Under the pieces are notes generated by a model, which did no database searches, had not been told where the DNA came from, and was given only the letters and a program-made list of their open reading frames with translations. A stretch of DNA of 64,000 bases from Deltaproteobacteria bacterium (GTDB lineage: Bacteria; Myxococcota_A; Polyangia; JAAYKL01), in assembly GCA_028713995.1 (NCBI GenBank), contig JAQTNF010000004.1, positions 17,563 through 81,562 of the forward strand. The letters are read 5' to 3'. Of the stretch, positions 1-9,432 are shown piece after piece. Position 1 is the first letter of the stretch. Each line of letters starts with the position of its first letter. Both the position numbers and the translations under genes were made by a program.

Positions 1-206
1 ACAAAGATGCCGATTTCCAGCGCCTTGTGATGGATGACGTTGTAAATGAACGCTCCCACGCGCGTTCCACCGACATATCCGAGCATGCTCAGGTCAGGGG
101 TGAAGAAAAGCACGGGATACCACCACCAGGCGAAATCCAATCTCAAGAAGAGAAGGATGGTCAGGCCGAACATGAATAGCTCTTCGAGCTTCAGCCATTG
201 TTTCAT
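1..206 (-). CDS. DUF4260-family small membrane protein, truncated by window edge
   Basis: Reverse-strand translation from ATG at 206: MKQWLKLEELFMFGLTILLFLRLDFAWWWYPVLFFTPDLSMLGYVGGTRVGAFIYNVIHHKALEIGIF; typical DUF4260 pattern (FAWWW..LFF.PDLSMLGY..GTRVGAFIYN..HHKAL). Runs off the window so absent from the ORF track. Confidence 0.8.
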   Translation of the reverse strand, partial: MKQWLKLEELFMFGLTILLFLRLDFAWWWYPVLFFTPDLSMLGYVGGTRVGAFIYNVIHHKALEIGIF

Positions 207-294
207 CGCATTATTCTTTGCAATGCGGCGCGGTGGATGACGGCCGACTGAGCAATGGTAACGCCGTTGCCCGGAGGCCTCAAGGACTATCCCC

Positions 295-1308
295 TCAAAG
301 GGCCGCCACGACCTTGATGGCGAGAACGACCAGAGCGCCCAGGGCCGCGGTGATGGGGATGGTGAGGATCCAGGCCCACACGATGTCGCGCGCCAGCATC
401 CAGCGCACGGCCGAAATGCGCTTGGCCGCACCAACGCCCATGATCGCCGACGAGATGACGTGCGTGGTGCTGACCGGCGCGCCGATGGCCGACGCCGTCG
501 CGATCACCGCGGCCGCTGCGGTCTCGGCCGCGAAGCCGTTGATGGGCTGCAGCCGGATCATGTTGATGCCCATGGTCTTGATGATGCGCCATCCGCCCGC
601 GGCCGTGCCGAACGCCATGGCCGTGGCGCACAGGATCATGACCCACACCGGCACGTTGGCGCCCATGGGGAGCGTCCCGGCGCCGATGAGCGCGAACGTG
701 ATGATGCCCATGGACTTCTGCGCGTCGTTCATGCCGTGGGTGTAGGACATGAACGCGGCGGACAGGATCTGCAGCTTGGAAAACCAGCGGTTGACGAACT
801 GCGGCGTGGCCCACGAGAGCGCGAGAAAGAGCAGCTTCATGAACGCAAATCCCAGGAGCAGCCCCACCAGCGGCGAGGTGACGAGCGGGATGAGCACCTT
901 GTCCACCACCCCGTCCCACTTCACGATGCCGAGGCCGGCCGTGAACGCGATGGACGAGCCGAGCAACCCGCCGATGAGCGCGTGCGACGAGCTCGACGGG
1001 ATGCCGTGGTACCAGGTGATGAGGTTCCACGCGATGGCCGCGGCGAGCGTGGCGATCACCACGTACTGCGGCACCATCTTCGTCTCGACGAGGCCGCTCG
1101 AGATGGTCCTGGCCACGCCGTGGCTCATGAGCGCGCCCAGGAAGTTCAGAGCCGCGGCCATCATGATGGCCTGGCGCGGCGTGAGCACGCGCGTGGACAC
1201 GGACGTGGCGATGGAGTTGGCCGTGTCGTGGAACCCGTTGATGAAGTCGAAGGCCAGGGCCAGGACCACGACCGCGACGAGGATGACGAGTGTGGAAGTA
1301 TCAAGCAT
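295..1308 (-). CDS. pit: Inorganic phosphate transporter, Pit family (copy 1)
   Basis: 337 aa; FDFINGFHDTANSIATSVSTRVL and C-terminal GAPVSTTHVISSAIMGVG Pit signatures; multiple TM segments. Confidence 0.92.
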   Translation of the reverse strand: MLDTSTLVILVAVVVLALAFDFINGFHDTANSIATSVSTRVLTPRQAIMMAAALNFLGALMSHGVARTISSGLVETKMVPQYVVIATLAAAIAWNLITWYHGIPSSSSHALIGGLLGSSIAFTAGLGIVKWDGVVDKVLIPLVTSPLVGLLLGFAFMKLLFLALSWATPQFVNRWFSKLQILSAAFMSYTHGMNDAQKSMGIITFALIGAGTLPMGANVPVWVMILCATAMAFGTAAGGWRIIKTMGINMIRLQPINGFAAETAAAAVIATASAIGAPVSTTHVISSAIMGVGAAKRISAVRWMLARDIVWAWILTIPITAALGALVVLAIKVVAAL

Positions 1309-1368
1309 GCTTCACCTAGTGGAAGCTTGCGGCCGCTTTGTTAGGGAATGATGAGAGGTGCGGAAAAA

Positions 1369-2394
1369 TCAGCGCATGTGGAGCAGGACGGCGCCGGCCT
1401 TGATGGCGAGCACCGTGAGGGCGCCCAGGATCGCGGTCACGGGGATGGTGAGGATCCAGGCCCACACGATGTCGCGCGCCAGCATCCAGCGCACGGCCGA
1501 GAGCCGCTTGGACGCGCCCACGCCCATGATCGACGATGACACCACGTGCGTGGTGCTGACCGGCGCGCCGATCCACGAGGCCGTGGCGATGACCGCCGCG
1601 GCCGTGGTCTGCGCCGCGAAACCGTTGATCGGCTGCAGCTTGATCATGGAGCACCCCATGGTCTTGATGATGCGCCAGCCGCCCGCGGCCGTGCCGAAGG
1701 ACATGGCAATGGCGCACGCCAGCATGACCCACAGCGGCACGTTCGAGCCGAGCGGCAGGAGGTTCGCACCGATCAGGGCGAAGGTGATGATGCCCATGGA
1801 CTTCTGCGCGTCGTTCATGCCGTGCGAGTAGGCCATGAATGCCGCGGACACGATCTGAAGCTTGGAGAACCAGCGGTTCACGAACTGCGGGCTCGCCCAC
1901 GAGAGCGCGAGGAAGAGCAGCTTCATGAACGCGAAGCCCAGGAGGAACCCCACCACCGGCGAGGTGACGAGCGGGATGAGCACCTTGTCGACCACCCCGT
2001 CCCACTTCACGATGTCGAGGCCTGTCGAGAACGCGATGGCGGCGCCGAGCAGCCCGCCGATGAGCGCGTGCGACGAGCTCGACGGGATGCCGTGGTACCA
2101 CGTGACGAGGTTCCACGTGATGGCGGCGATCAAGGTGGCGATCACCACGTACTCGGGCACGAGCTTGGTGTGGATGAGGCCGCTCGAGATGGTCCTGGCC
2201 ACGTTGTGGCTCACGAGCGCGCCCACGAAGTTCAGCACCGCGGCCATGGCGATGGCCTGGCGCGGCGTGAGCACGCGCGTGGACACGGACGTGGCGATGG
2301 AGATGGCCGTGTCGTGGAACCCGTTGATGAAGTCGAACGCGAGGGCCAGGACCACGACCGCGCCCAGGACGACGATGGTGGAGGTGTCAAGCAT
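1369..2394 (-). CDS. pit: Inorganic phosphate transporter, Pit family (copy 2)
   Basis: 341 aa; clear paralog of 295..1308 with the same Pit signatures, but HDTAIS instead of HDTANS. Confidence 0.92.
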   Translation of the reverse strand: MLDTSTIVVLGAVVVLALAFDFINGFHDTAISIATSVSTRVLTPRQAIAMAAVLNFVGALVSHNVARTISSGLIHTKLVPEYVVIATLIAAITWNLVTWYHGIPSSSSHALIGGLLGAAIAFSTGLDIVKWDGVVDKVLIPLVTSPVVGFLLGFAFMKLLFLALSWASPQFVNRWFSKLQIVSAAFMAYSHGMNDAQKSMGIITFALIGANLLPLGSNVPLWVMLACAIAMSFGTAAGGWRIIKTMGCSMIKLQPINGFAAQTTAAAVIATASWIGAPVSTTHVVSSSIMGVGASKRLSAVRWMLARDIVWAWILTIPVTAILGALTVLAIKAGAVLLHMR

Positions 2395-3028
2395 GCTTCA
2401 CCACCACGCCGAGGATGATGTTGGCCACATGCTCGCACGCGTCGAGGGCGCTCTCGAGGTACTCGTAGACCTCCTTCCACTTCATGACCTCGAGCGGGTC
2501 CTTCTCCTGCGTGAACAGGGCGCGCACCGCCCGGCGGTACAGCCGGTCGCCCTCGTTCTCGATGCGGTTGATCTCGATCACCCTGGGCTTGAGATCCCGG
2601 CTCTTCTTGAAGTTCTTCATCTCCTTGGTCACCGCGTGCAGCTCGGCCGTGGCCGCGACCAGGAGCCGGACCAGGTCCTTGGCCTCGTCCTTGACCGAGT
2701 GCACGTCGAACATCGTGAACAGGTGCGCGGTGGACTCGACGAGGTCGGTGATGGTGTCGAGGTCCTTGGAGATGAGGAACAGATCCTCGCGGTCCATGGG
2801 CGTGATGAACGACCTGTTGAGCCGGTCCATCATGGCGTGCACGAGCTTGTCGCCCTCATGCTCCTTCACCTCGAGCGCCTTGATCTTGGCGTCCGGGTCG
2901 TCGTAGCGCAGCACGAGCTCCTGAAGGATCACCGCGGACTCACAGGCGATCTTCGAGGCCTGCTCGAACACGTCGAAGAAGGCCGTCTCCCTCTGCGTCA
3001 TGCGGAACATGAAACCGCCCTCCTCCAC
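2387..3028 (-). CDS. DUF47 family (PhoU-like) protein, putative Pit accessory protein
   Basis: 213 aa alpha-helical; MFRMTQRETAFFDVFEQASKIACESAVILQEL...EHEGDKLVHAMMDRLNRSFITPMDREDLFLISKDLD, DUF47 signature; overlaps pit start by 8 nt. Confidence 0.92.
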   Translation of the reverse strand: MEEGGFMFRMTQRETAFFDVFEQASKIACESAVILQELVLRYDDPDAKIKALEVKEHEGDKLVHAMMDRLNRSFITPMDREDLFLISKDLDTITDLVESTAHLFTMFDVHSVKDEAKDLVRLLVAATAELHAVTKEMKNFKKSRDLKPRVIEINRIENEGDRLYRRAVRALFTQEKDPLEVMKWKEVYEYLESALDACEHVANIILGVVVKHA

Positions 3029-3055
3029 CCGGTTCTCCTGGGAACAGCTTGCGGG

Positions 3056-3082
3056 GGGTTTGTTAGGAAACGGTTAGGACGC
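3056..3082 (-). promoter_or_regulatory. Candidate OmpR/PhoB-type operator (two GTTAGGA repeats, 11-bp period)
   Basis: GTTAGGA at 3062-3068 and 3073-3079 (4-nt spacer AACG) directly upstream of the DUF47-pit-pit operon. Confidence 0.45.
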
Positions 3083-3135
3083 GAAAAACAACGGCGCAGC
3101 GGGCGAGGGAGGGGGTTCGTTCGGACATGCCGACG

Positions 3136-5532
3136 TCATACGCGTTTACCCAGGATCTCGGCGATAATCCGGGCGAGCTCCGCCGGCCTGAACGGTTTCA
3201 GCACGATCCGTTCGGCGCCGAGCGCACGGGCCTCCTCGTCGGTCATCAGCTCCGAGTAGCCCGTCATCATCACGACCGGGAGATCGGGCCTCACCCGCTT
3301 GAGGCGCGTGAGCAGCTCGACCCCTCCCATCAGGGGCATGTTGACGTCCGTGAGCACGAGGTCCAGGTCGTGGGGCGCAAAGGCGACGGCTTCCTCGGCC
3401 GCCCGGCCGTCCGCTGCAGTCCGTACGGAGAAACCCATCGACTCGAAAGATGCGCGCGTGGACGCGAGGATCTCCGCCTCGTCGTCGACCAGGAGGATCC
3501 GCCCGCGAAAGGATTTCGACTCGGGAAGATCCCGCGCCGCGACCTCTTCCCTCGATGGCGGCGTGCACCGCGGCAGGTAGACGCGAACCGTCGACCCCTC
3601 ACCGACCCGGCTGTCGATCACCACCGTACCCGAGTAGCCCTGGACGATGCCGTGCACGACCGCGAGCCCCATCCCGGTCCCTTGACCCGCGGGCTTCGTC
3701 GTGAAGAACGGGTCGAAAATCCGCGCGCGGATCCGATCATCGATCCCCTCGCCCGTGTCCGCGACCGTCAGGACACAGTAAGGCCCCGCGGGCAACCCGC
3801 TGATCTGTCCACCGTCGAGATCTTCGGTTGCGAGCCCGACGTTCATCACGCCGCCGTCCCGCTGCATCGCCTGGAACGCGTTGGTGCACAGGTTGACGAC
3901 GACGCGATGGAGCTGGGTCGGGTCGACCATCAGCCAGATGTCATCGCATTCGAATTGGCGCATCACGCGGATGCTCCGCGGGAGGGTCGCCTGGATCAGC
4001 TTGATGGCTTCCTTGACGACCAGGTCCGCGCGCACGGGTTTCTTCTCGCGCGACACCTGCCGCCCGAACAGCATGATCTGCGAGACGAGCTCGCTCGCAC
4101 GGTCGATCCCGGCCATGATCTCGCCCATCTGCTTCTCGGCGTCGGAGCCGGGAGGAAGCTTCGCCGCGACGAGCTCACCGTACGTGTACATGTACGTGAG
4201 GATGTTATTGAAGTCGTGCGCGATGCCGCCGGCGAGCGTGCCGATCGCCTCCATCCGCTGGTTGTGCTGGATCGCCTCCTCGAGCTTGCGCCTCTCCTCG
4301 ACCTGCACCACGAAGCTCTCGACGAGCTCGTTCGTCTTTCGAGCCACCTCCCGGAAATCGATCGCCACCTCCTCCGGGTCGATCCGCGCTTCGAGCCGCC
4401 CGGCGAGCACCTTGTCGACGAGCGCGTTCAGCGCATTCACGACGTTGGCGACGCCGTGTCCGAGGACGACGGAGATCGCCATGGCGAGCAGGAGGAGCAT
4501 CACCAACGAGAGCGCGATGATGGCGGTGACCTTGGCGTTCAAGGCCTCGGCGATCCGGGCGTCGATTTCGGCCTCGTCGATCTCGGCGACGACCGCCCAG
4601 GTGACGCCGAAGAAGCTCACGGGCGTGAACGCGGAGAGCACCGGGATCCCCCGATAGTCCCGGATGTGCGCCGAGCTCGTCCGCCCCAAGAGCGCCGCAG
4701 CCGTTGCGTCCGTTTCGACGCCGGTCTCGCTCACGCCCCCGTGGAATGACGCGCGCACCGAGTGTCGGCGCGGATCGAGGTACGAATCGGAGCGCATCTT
4801 GAGATCCGGTCCGACGAGGTACGTTTCGCCGGTCCGGCCCATGCCCGAGCGCTCCCGCATGATGGCGTCGATCGCATCGATGGAGACCTGCACCGCAACC
4901 ACACCCCGAACGCCGCCGTCTCCTTTCACCGGCGCCGCGATGAACTGCGCGGGGATCCCGCCCGACGGCGCGTAGGGCCGTGTGTCGGAGACCGCGATCA
5001 CGCCGCCGACCGCAGCCGACCAGACGTCGCGCAACGGCGACTCGACGTCGCGGATCCGGATGCCGAAGTCGGGCTCCTTCGCCACCGTGAACAGCGTGAA
5101 GCCATCGTCCCGATCGATGAGGAAAACGTCATAATAGGCGCCCTTCCGGGCGAAGGTCTCGAAGAACGGCGCGTACCGCGCATGGAGCCCAAGGTACTCG
5201 GCCCCGGCTTCGAAACGCCCCCCGGATCGCCCGAGCAGAGGCGCCGAAGCAAATTCGTCATTCCGCGCGGCGAGCTCTTCGAAAGCTCCGAGCGCCTCGG
5301 CGGTGAACGGGTCGGCGGCGAGGATCTCGACCTGGCGTACGCGTTCGTCGAAGAAGCGCACGATTTGGCTCTTCTTGATGTCGCGCACCGACTCCAGGTG
5401 GCGGAACGCCTGATCGACGAGCTCCCGGCGCGCCGCCGAGTAGCTCAAGGTCGCGGCGAGCATCGACGGGATGAGCCCGGAGAACAGGAACGCCACGACG
5501 AGGAGGATCCGGATGGGGATGTTCTTCCTCAC
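3136..5532 (-). CDS. Hybrid sensor histidine kinase (periplasmic Cache-like sensor, HisKA, HATPase, C-terminal receiver)
   Basis: 798 aa; N-terminal TM and sensor region, AGGIAHDFNNIL H-box, DTGEGID...GMGLAVVHGIVQ ATPase boxes, ILLVDDEAEI...LVLTDVNMPLMGG receiver. Confidence 0.93.
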   Translation of the reverse strand: MRKNIPIRILLVVAFLFSGLIPSMLAATLSYSAARRELVDQAFRHLESVRDIKKSQIVRFFDERVRQVEILAADPFTAEALGAFEELAARNDEFASAPLLGRSGGRFEAGAEYLGLHARYAPFFETFARKGAYYDVFLIDRDDGFTLFTVAKEPDFGIRIRDVESPLRDVWSAAVGGVIAVSDTRPYAPSGGIPAQFIAAPVKGDGGVRGVVAVQVSIDAIDAIMRERSGMGRTGETYLVGPDLKMRSDSYLDPRRHSVRASFHGGVSETGVETDATAAALLGRTSSAHIRDYRGIPVLSAFTPVSFFGVTWAVVAEIDEAEIDARIAEALNAKVTAIIALSLVMLLLLAMAISVVLGHGVANVVNALNALVDKVLAGRLEARIDPEEVAIDFREVARKTNELVESFVVQVEERRKLEEAIQHNQRMEAIGTLAGGIAHDFNNILTYMYTYGELVAAKLPPGSDAEKQMGEIMAGIDRASELVSQIMLFGRQVSREKKPVRADLVVKEAIKLIQATLPRSIRVMRQFECDDIWLMVDPTQLHRVVVNLCTNAFQAMQRDGGVMNVGLATEDLDGGQISGLPAGPYCVLTVADTGEGIDDRIRARIFDPFFTTKPAGQGTGMGLAVVHGIVQGYSGTVVIDSRVGEGSTVRVYLPRCTPPSREEVAARDLPESKSFRGRILLVDDEAEILASTRASFESMGFSVRTAADGRAAEEAVAFAPHDLDLVLTDVNMPLMGGVELLTRLKRVRPDLPVVMMTGYSELMTDEEARALGAERIVLKPFRPAELARIIAEILGKRV

Positions 5533-5544
5533 GGCGTCTCTTTC

Positions 5545-6234
5545 CTAGGCGCTCTTGAGCTTGAACCCCACGCCTCGTACCGTGACGAGCCGCTCGCCCT
5601 CGGCCCCGAGCTTGGCTCGCAATCCATGGATCTGGAAGTCGATGCTGCGCTCGGAAATGGCGTGATCCGCGCCGTGCACGGCGTCGATGATACTGCTGCG
5701 GCTCATCGCCGTGTCGACGTTGCGGGCGAGCGCGAGCAGAATGTGGAACTCCGTGCGGGTCAGCGGGACAATCTCGCCATTGATCCGCGCCTCGAAGGAC
5801 GGGGGATCGATGGACAGAGCTCCTATCACGAGCCTTGGCTCACGCACGATGCGCCCGCTCGGCCTGCCGAGAACCAGCTTGAGCCGCGCGATGAGCACCC
5901 GTGGACGCACCGGTTTCACCACGTAGTCATCGGCAAATGATTCGAGCGCGCGGATCATGTGCTCCTCGAGGTCGCTCCCGGTGAGGACGACGATCCGGGA
6001 TCGATCCGCTTCGCGCAGATGACGCAACGCTCCCGCGACCTCGAAGCCGTCCATTCCGGGCAGCATCAGGTCGAGGAGCACGAGGTCCGGCGGGCGACGG
6101 GCCGCCACGGCAATCCCCTCCTCCCCGGTCCGCGCGCGGACGACATCGAACCCTTCGCTCTCCAGAATGAATGCCAGGCTGTTCAAGAGGTTCGGTTCGT
6201 CCTCTATCAACAGGATGGTCGGCCGTTCGCTCAT
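5545..6234 (-). CDS. OmpR/PhoB-family response regulator
   Basis: 229 aa; ILLIEDEPN...LVLLDLMLPGMDGFEV receiver and C-terminal winged helix (ERSIDFQIHGLRAKLG...TVRGVGFKL). 12 nt from the kinase, same strand. Confidence 0.95.
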   Translation of the reverse strand: MSERPTILLIEDEPNLLNSLAFILESEGFDVVRARTGEEGIAVAARRPPDLVLLDLMLPGMDGFEVAGALRHLREADRSRIVVLTGSDLEEHMIRALESFADDYVVKPVRPRVLIARLKLVLGRPSGRIVREPRLVIGALSIDPPSFEARINGEIVPLTRTEFHILLALARNVDTAMSRSSIIDAVHGADHAISERSIDFQIHGLRAKLGAEGERLVTVRGVGFKLKSA

Positions 6235-6414
6235 GGTGCCTCCCGTGGTGTTTATCTCACGAAACGCTAACGCTCGGCGAGCCGCGGGCTCATCTCTAAC
6301 AAAAAACTATCCGAACCATATCGCCGTTCAAACCACGCGCCGCGCCGGCTCGGCTATCTACGTTGGGAGGACAACGCAAGTCGTCATCGCGCTTTCGACA
6401 ATCAGGAGGAAACC

Positions 6415-7629
6415 ATGCATTTCGACACCGGGAACACGGGGTTCATGTTGCTCGCCACGAGTCTCGTCATGCTCATGACGCCGGGGCTCGCGTTCTTCTA
6501 CGGTGGTCTCGTAGGTCGGAAGAACGTGCTCGCCATCATGATGCAGAGCTTCGTTTCCATGGGGCTCACGACGGTCATCTGGTTCATCTGCGGCTACTCG
6601 ATGTGCTTCAGCGGCGACGTCGGCGGGATCATCGGCAATTTCGACATGGCTTTCCTGCGGGGCGTCGATCTCAACAGCGCCTTCGGCAAGACCTCCACCG
6701 GACCGATTCCGCTCTTCGTCTTCATCGCCTATCAGATGATGTTCGCGATCATCACACCGGCGCTCATCACCGGCGCGTTCACCAACCGCGTCCGGTTCGG
6801 CGCCTACTTCATCTTCCTCATCGCCTGGTTGATGCTCGTCTACTTCCCGCTCGTCCACATGGTGTGGGGCGGCGGCATCCTCGCGCAGTGGGGCGTCAAG
6901 GACTTCGCGGGCGGCATCGTCGTCCACGCGAGCGCGGGCATGGCTGCCCTCGCGTCGATCCTGTTCGTGGGAAAGCGCAGCGTCTCGGATCCCGGGCTGC
7001 ACAACATCCCGCTCGTGGCGCTCGGCACCGGGCTTCTGTGGTTCGGCTGGTACGGCTTCAACGCGGGCAGCGAGCTGCGCGTCGACGCGGTCACCGCCCA
7101 GGCTTTCATCAATACCGACGTGGCCGCGTCGTTCGCGGGCATCGCATGGTTGATCGTCGCGTGGACGTTGCAGAAGAAGCCGACCTTCGTCGGGCTGCTC
7201 ACCGGAGCGGTCGCCGGGCTCGCGACGATCACGCCGTGCGCGGGGTTCGTCACCGTGTCGTCCTCGGTCGTCATCGGCACCATTGCCGGCGTGCTGTGCT
7301 ACTTCGCGGTGACCTTGAAGACGCGCCTCGGCTGGGACGACGCGCTCGACGTCTGGGCGGTGCACGGCGTGGGCGGCATCACCGGCACGATCCTCCTCGG
7401 CGTGCTCGCGAGCGCGAGCGTCGGCGGCGTCGACGGACTCGCCAACGGCGGAGGACCGGAGCTCCTCATGAAACAGACCATCGCCGCGCTCGGCGTCGCG
7501 GTGTATGCCTTCGCGTTCACATGGCTCATGCTGTGGCTCATCAACAAGATCGTCCCCGTGCGGGTGACCGAGGAGCAGGAGGCGAACCTCGACAAGTCGC
7601 TCCACGGCGAGGTCGCGTACGACATGTGA
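6415..7629 (+). CDS. amt: Ammonium transporter, Amt family
   Basis: 404 aa; FMLLATSLVMLMTPGLAFFYGGLVGRKNVLAIMMQS...DFAGGIVVHASAGMAAL...AVHGVGGITGTILLGVLA. Confidence 0.96.
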   Translation: MHFDTGNTGFMLLATSLVMLMTPGLAFFYGGLVGRKNVLAIMMQSFVSMGLTTVIWFICGYSMCFSGDVGGIIGNFDMAFLRGVDLNSAFGKTSTGPIPLFVFIAYQMMFAIITPALITGAFTNRVRFGAYFIFLIAWLMLVYFPLVHMVWGGGILAQWGVKDFAGGIVVHASAGMAALASILFVGKRSVSDPGLHNIPLVALGTGLLWFGWYGFNAGSELRVDAVTAQAFINTDVAASFAGIAWLIVAWTLQKKPTFVGLLTGAVAGLATITPCAGFVTVSSSVVIGTIAGVLCYFAVTLKTRLGWDDALDVWAVHGVGGITGTILLGVLASASVGGVDGLANGGGPELLMKQTIAALGVAVYAFAFTWLMLWLINKIVPVRVTEEQEANLDKSLHGEVAYDM

Positions 7630-7643
7630 GAAGGGCGGCCGAC

Positions 7644-8468
7644 ATGAAGAAGAACGGCATCGTTGTCACGGTTCTCGCGGCCGCGCTGTTCATGGCGCGG
7701 TCGTCCCCGGCGGCGGCGGGAACCGAGCCGGAGGAGGACGACGCGATCGGCCTGAACCTGGATCTCGGCTTCGCCTCGGCGTACGTGTTCCGGGGCTACA
7801 ACGTATTCCAGGAGGACTCGCAACTCGATCAGCACATGCTGATCGCTCCTGGAATCACATGGACGATCTTCGATACCGGGCTCTCGATCGGCTACTGGGG
7901 CGCCTATCAGATCTCGGGCGAGGACATCGGCGGTCACATCCACGGGGCGCTCGGCGCGGAGCAGGATATCATCCTCGGGTACACGCTCACACTGCCCCAC
8001 GACCTGAGCCTCTCGTTCGGCCTCGTCGGCTATCTGTACCCGTGGGCCGACAAGAGCGACGTCGGCGCCAAATGTCCTGTCTTCCTCGAGCCCGGCGCGG
8101 GGCTCGCGTGGGCCGGCCCGGTCGATCTCTCGCTCAAGGTCTCCTACTTCCTCGGTCTCCAGGACGAGCCTGCGATCCGCGGGTTGAGCTACCTGTACGT
8201 CAATCCGCGCGTCGGCAAGACGTTCGCGTTCGGCGAGCGCGTGAAGCTTTCCGTGGGCGTCGGCTACGGGTTCAAGCTGTGGCAGGAGGGCAACGACGGC
8301 GCGAGCAATATCCATGACGTCGCCCTCGACGTCTCCCTTCCTATCGACATCGCCTTCGGCCTGTACGTCACCCCGAGCGTCCACACCGGGTGGACCAATC
8401 TCGTCGAGAAAGGGCTCGCGGACGAGCTGTTCGTCTACGGCGGGCTCAACGTCGGTGTGAACCTATAA
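7644..8468 (+). CDS. Predicted outer-membrane beta-barrel (porin-like) protein
   Basis: In-frame start MKKNGIVVTVLAAALFMARSSPAAAG (signal peptide); alternating beta-strand pattern LNLDLGFASAYVFRGYNVFQ... ending GGLNVGVNL. Confidence 0.75.
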   Translation: MKKNGIVVTVLAAALFMARSSPAAAGTEPEEDDAIGLNLDLGFASAYVFRGYNVFQEDSQLDQHMLIAPGITWTIFDTGLSIGYWGAYQISGEDIGGHIHGALGAEQDIILGYTLTLPHDLSLSFGLVGYLYPWADKSDVGAKCPVFLEPGAGLAWAGPVDLSLKVSYFLGLQDEPAIRGLSYLYVNPRVGKTFAFGERVKLSVGVGYGFKLWQEGNDGASNIHDVALDVSLPIDIAFGLYVTPSVHTGWTNLVEKGLADELFVYGGLNVGVNL

Positions 8469-8500
8469 GAACTCCTCGTAGGGCCCTCGTAGGGCCCTGC

Positions 8501-8530
8501 TTGACGGCGCAGGCGGCCCGTCGCTATCGT
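8501..8530 (+). promoter_or_regulatory. Candidate sigma70 promoter for lipA-lpd-lipB
   Basis: TTGACG (8501-8506), 18-nt spacer, TATCGT (8525-8530), 27 nt before lipA ATG. Confidence 0.4.
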
Positions 8531-8557
8531 GCGCGTGGCTTCAAGGAGGCTTTTGCC

Positions 8558-9427
8558 ATGGCCCGCGACGCGGCGCGAAAACCCGACTGGCTCAAGGTGC
8601 GCATCCCCGGCGGCGAGCGCTTCAAGACCGTGCGCCGGGCAATCGAAGGCCACGGGCTGCACACGGTGTGCGACGAGGCGCGCTGCCCGAACCGCGGCGA
8701 GTGCTGGGACTTGGGCACGGCCACGTTCCTCATCCTCGGCGACGTGTGCACGCGCGGCTGCGCCTTTTGCGCCGTGGCACGCGGCGACGTCGGCAACCCG
8801 CCCGATCCGGACGAGCCGGCCCGCGTGGCGCGCGCCGCGACCGAGATGGGGCTCGACTACGCGGTGGTCACGTCGGTCACGCGCGACGACCTGCCGGACG
8901 GCGGCGCCTCGCTCTTCGCGGCCACGGTGCGCGCGCTCAAGACGCTCGATCGCCCGCCGCTCGTGGAGGTGCTGGTGCCCGACTACCTGGGCGCGGATCT
9001 CGACGCGGTTTTGAGCGCGCGACCCGAGGTGCTCGCGCACAACATCGAGGTCGTGGAGCGCCTCGCGCCGGCCATGCGCCACCCGCGCTTCTCGTATGTA
9101 CGCTCGCTCGAGGCCCTCGCGCAGGCCGCGGGACGCGCGATCACCAAGTCGTCCATCCTGCTCGGGCTCGGCGAGACGTCGGGCGAGGTGGAGCGCGCCA
9201 TGGCCGACCTGCGCGACGCGGGCGTCGCGATCCTGGTGCTCGGCCAGTACCTGCGGCCCACGGCGAAGCACGCCCCGGTCGTCGAGTACGTGGACCCCGC
9301 GCGGTTCAACGAGCTGGCCGCACTCGGGACGGACATGGGCTTTTCGTTCGTGGCGGCGAGCCCGCTCGCCCGCACGTCTTACAGGGCCGCCGAGGCGTTC
9401 GTACGCCGCGCCGCAGAAGGAAGGTGA
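8558..9427 (+). CDS. lipA: Lipoyl synthase
   Basis: Start MARDAARKPDWLKVRIPGG; CDEARCPNRGEC cluster and radical-SAM CTRGCAFCAV motif; VTSVTRDDLPDGGA; ends HAPVVEYVDPARF. Confidence 0.97.
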   Translation: MARDAARKPDWLKVRIPGGERFKTVRRAIEGHGLHTVCDEARCPNRGECWDLGTATFLILGDVCTRGCAFCAVARGDVGNPPDPDEPARVARAATEMGLDYAVVTSVTRDDLPDGGASLFAATVRALKTLDRPPLVEVLVPDYLGADLDAVLSARPEVLAHNIEVVERLAPAMRHPRFSYVRSLEALAQAAGRAITKSSILLGLGETSGEVERAMADLRDAGVAILVLGQYLRPTAKHAPVVEYVDPARFNELAALGTDMGFSFVAASPLARTSYRAAEAFVRRAAEGR

Positions 9428-9432
9428 GGAGA

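Noticed and set aside
460-3259. Plus-strand ORFs 460..1344, 1546..2418, 1862..3259
   Set aside because: Antisense frames of the pit/DUF47 genes.
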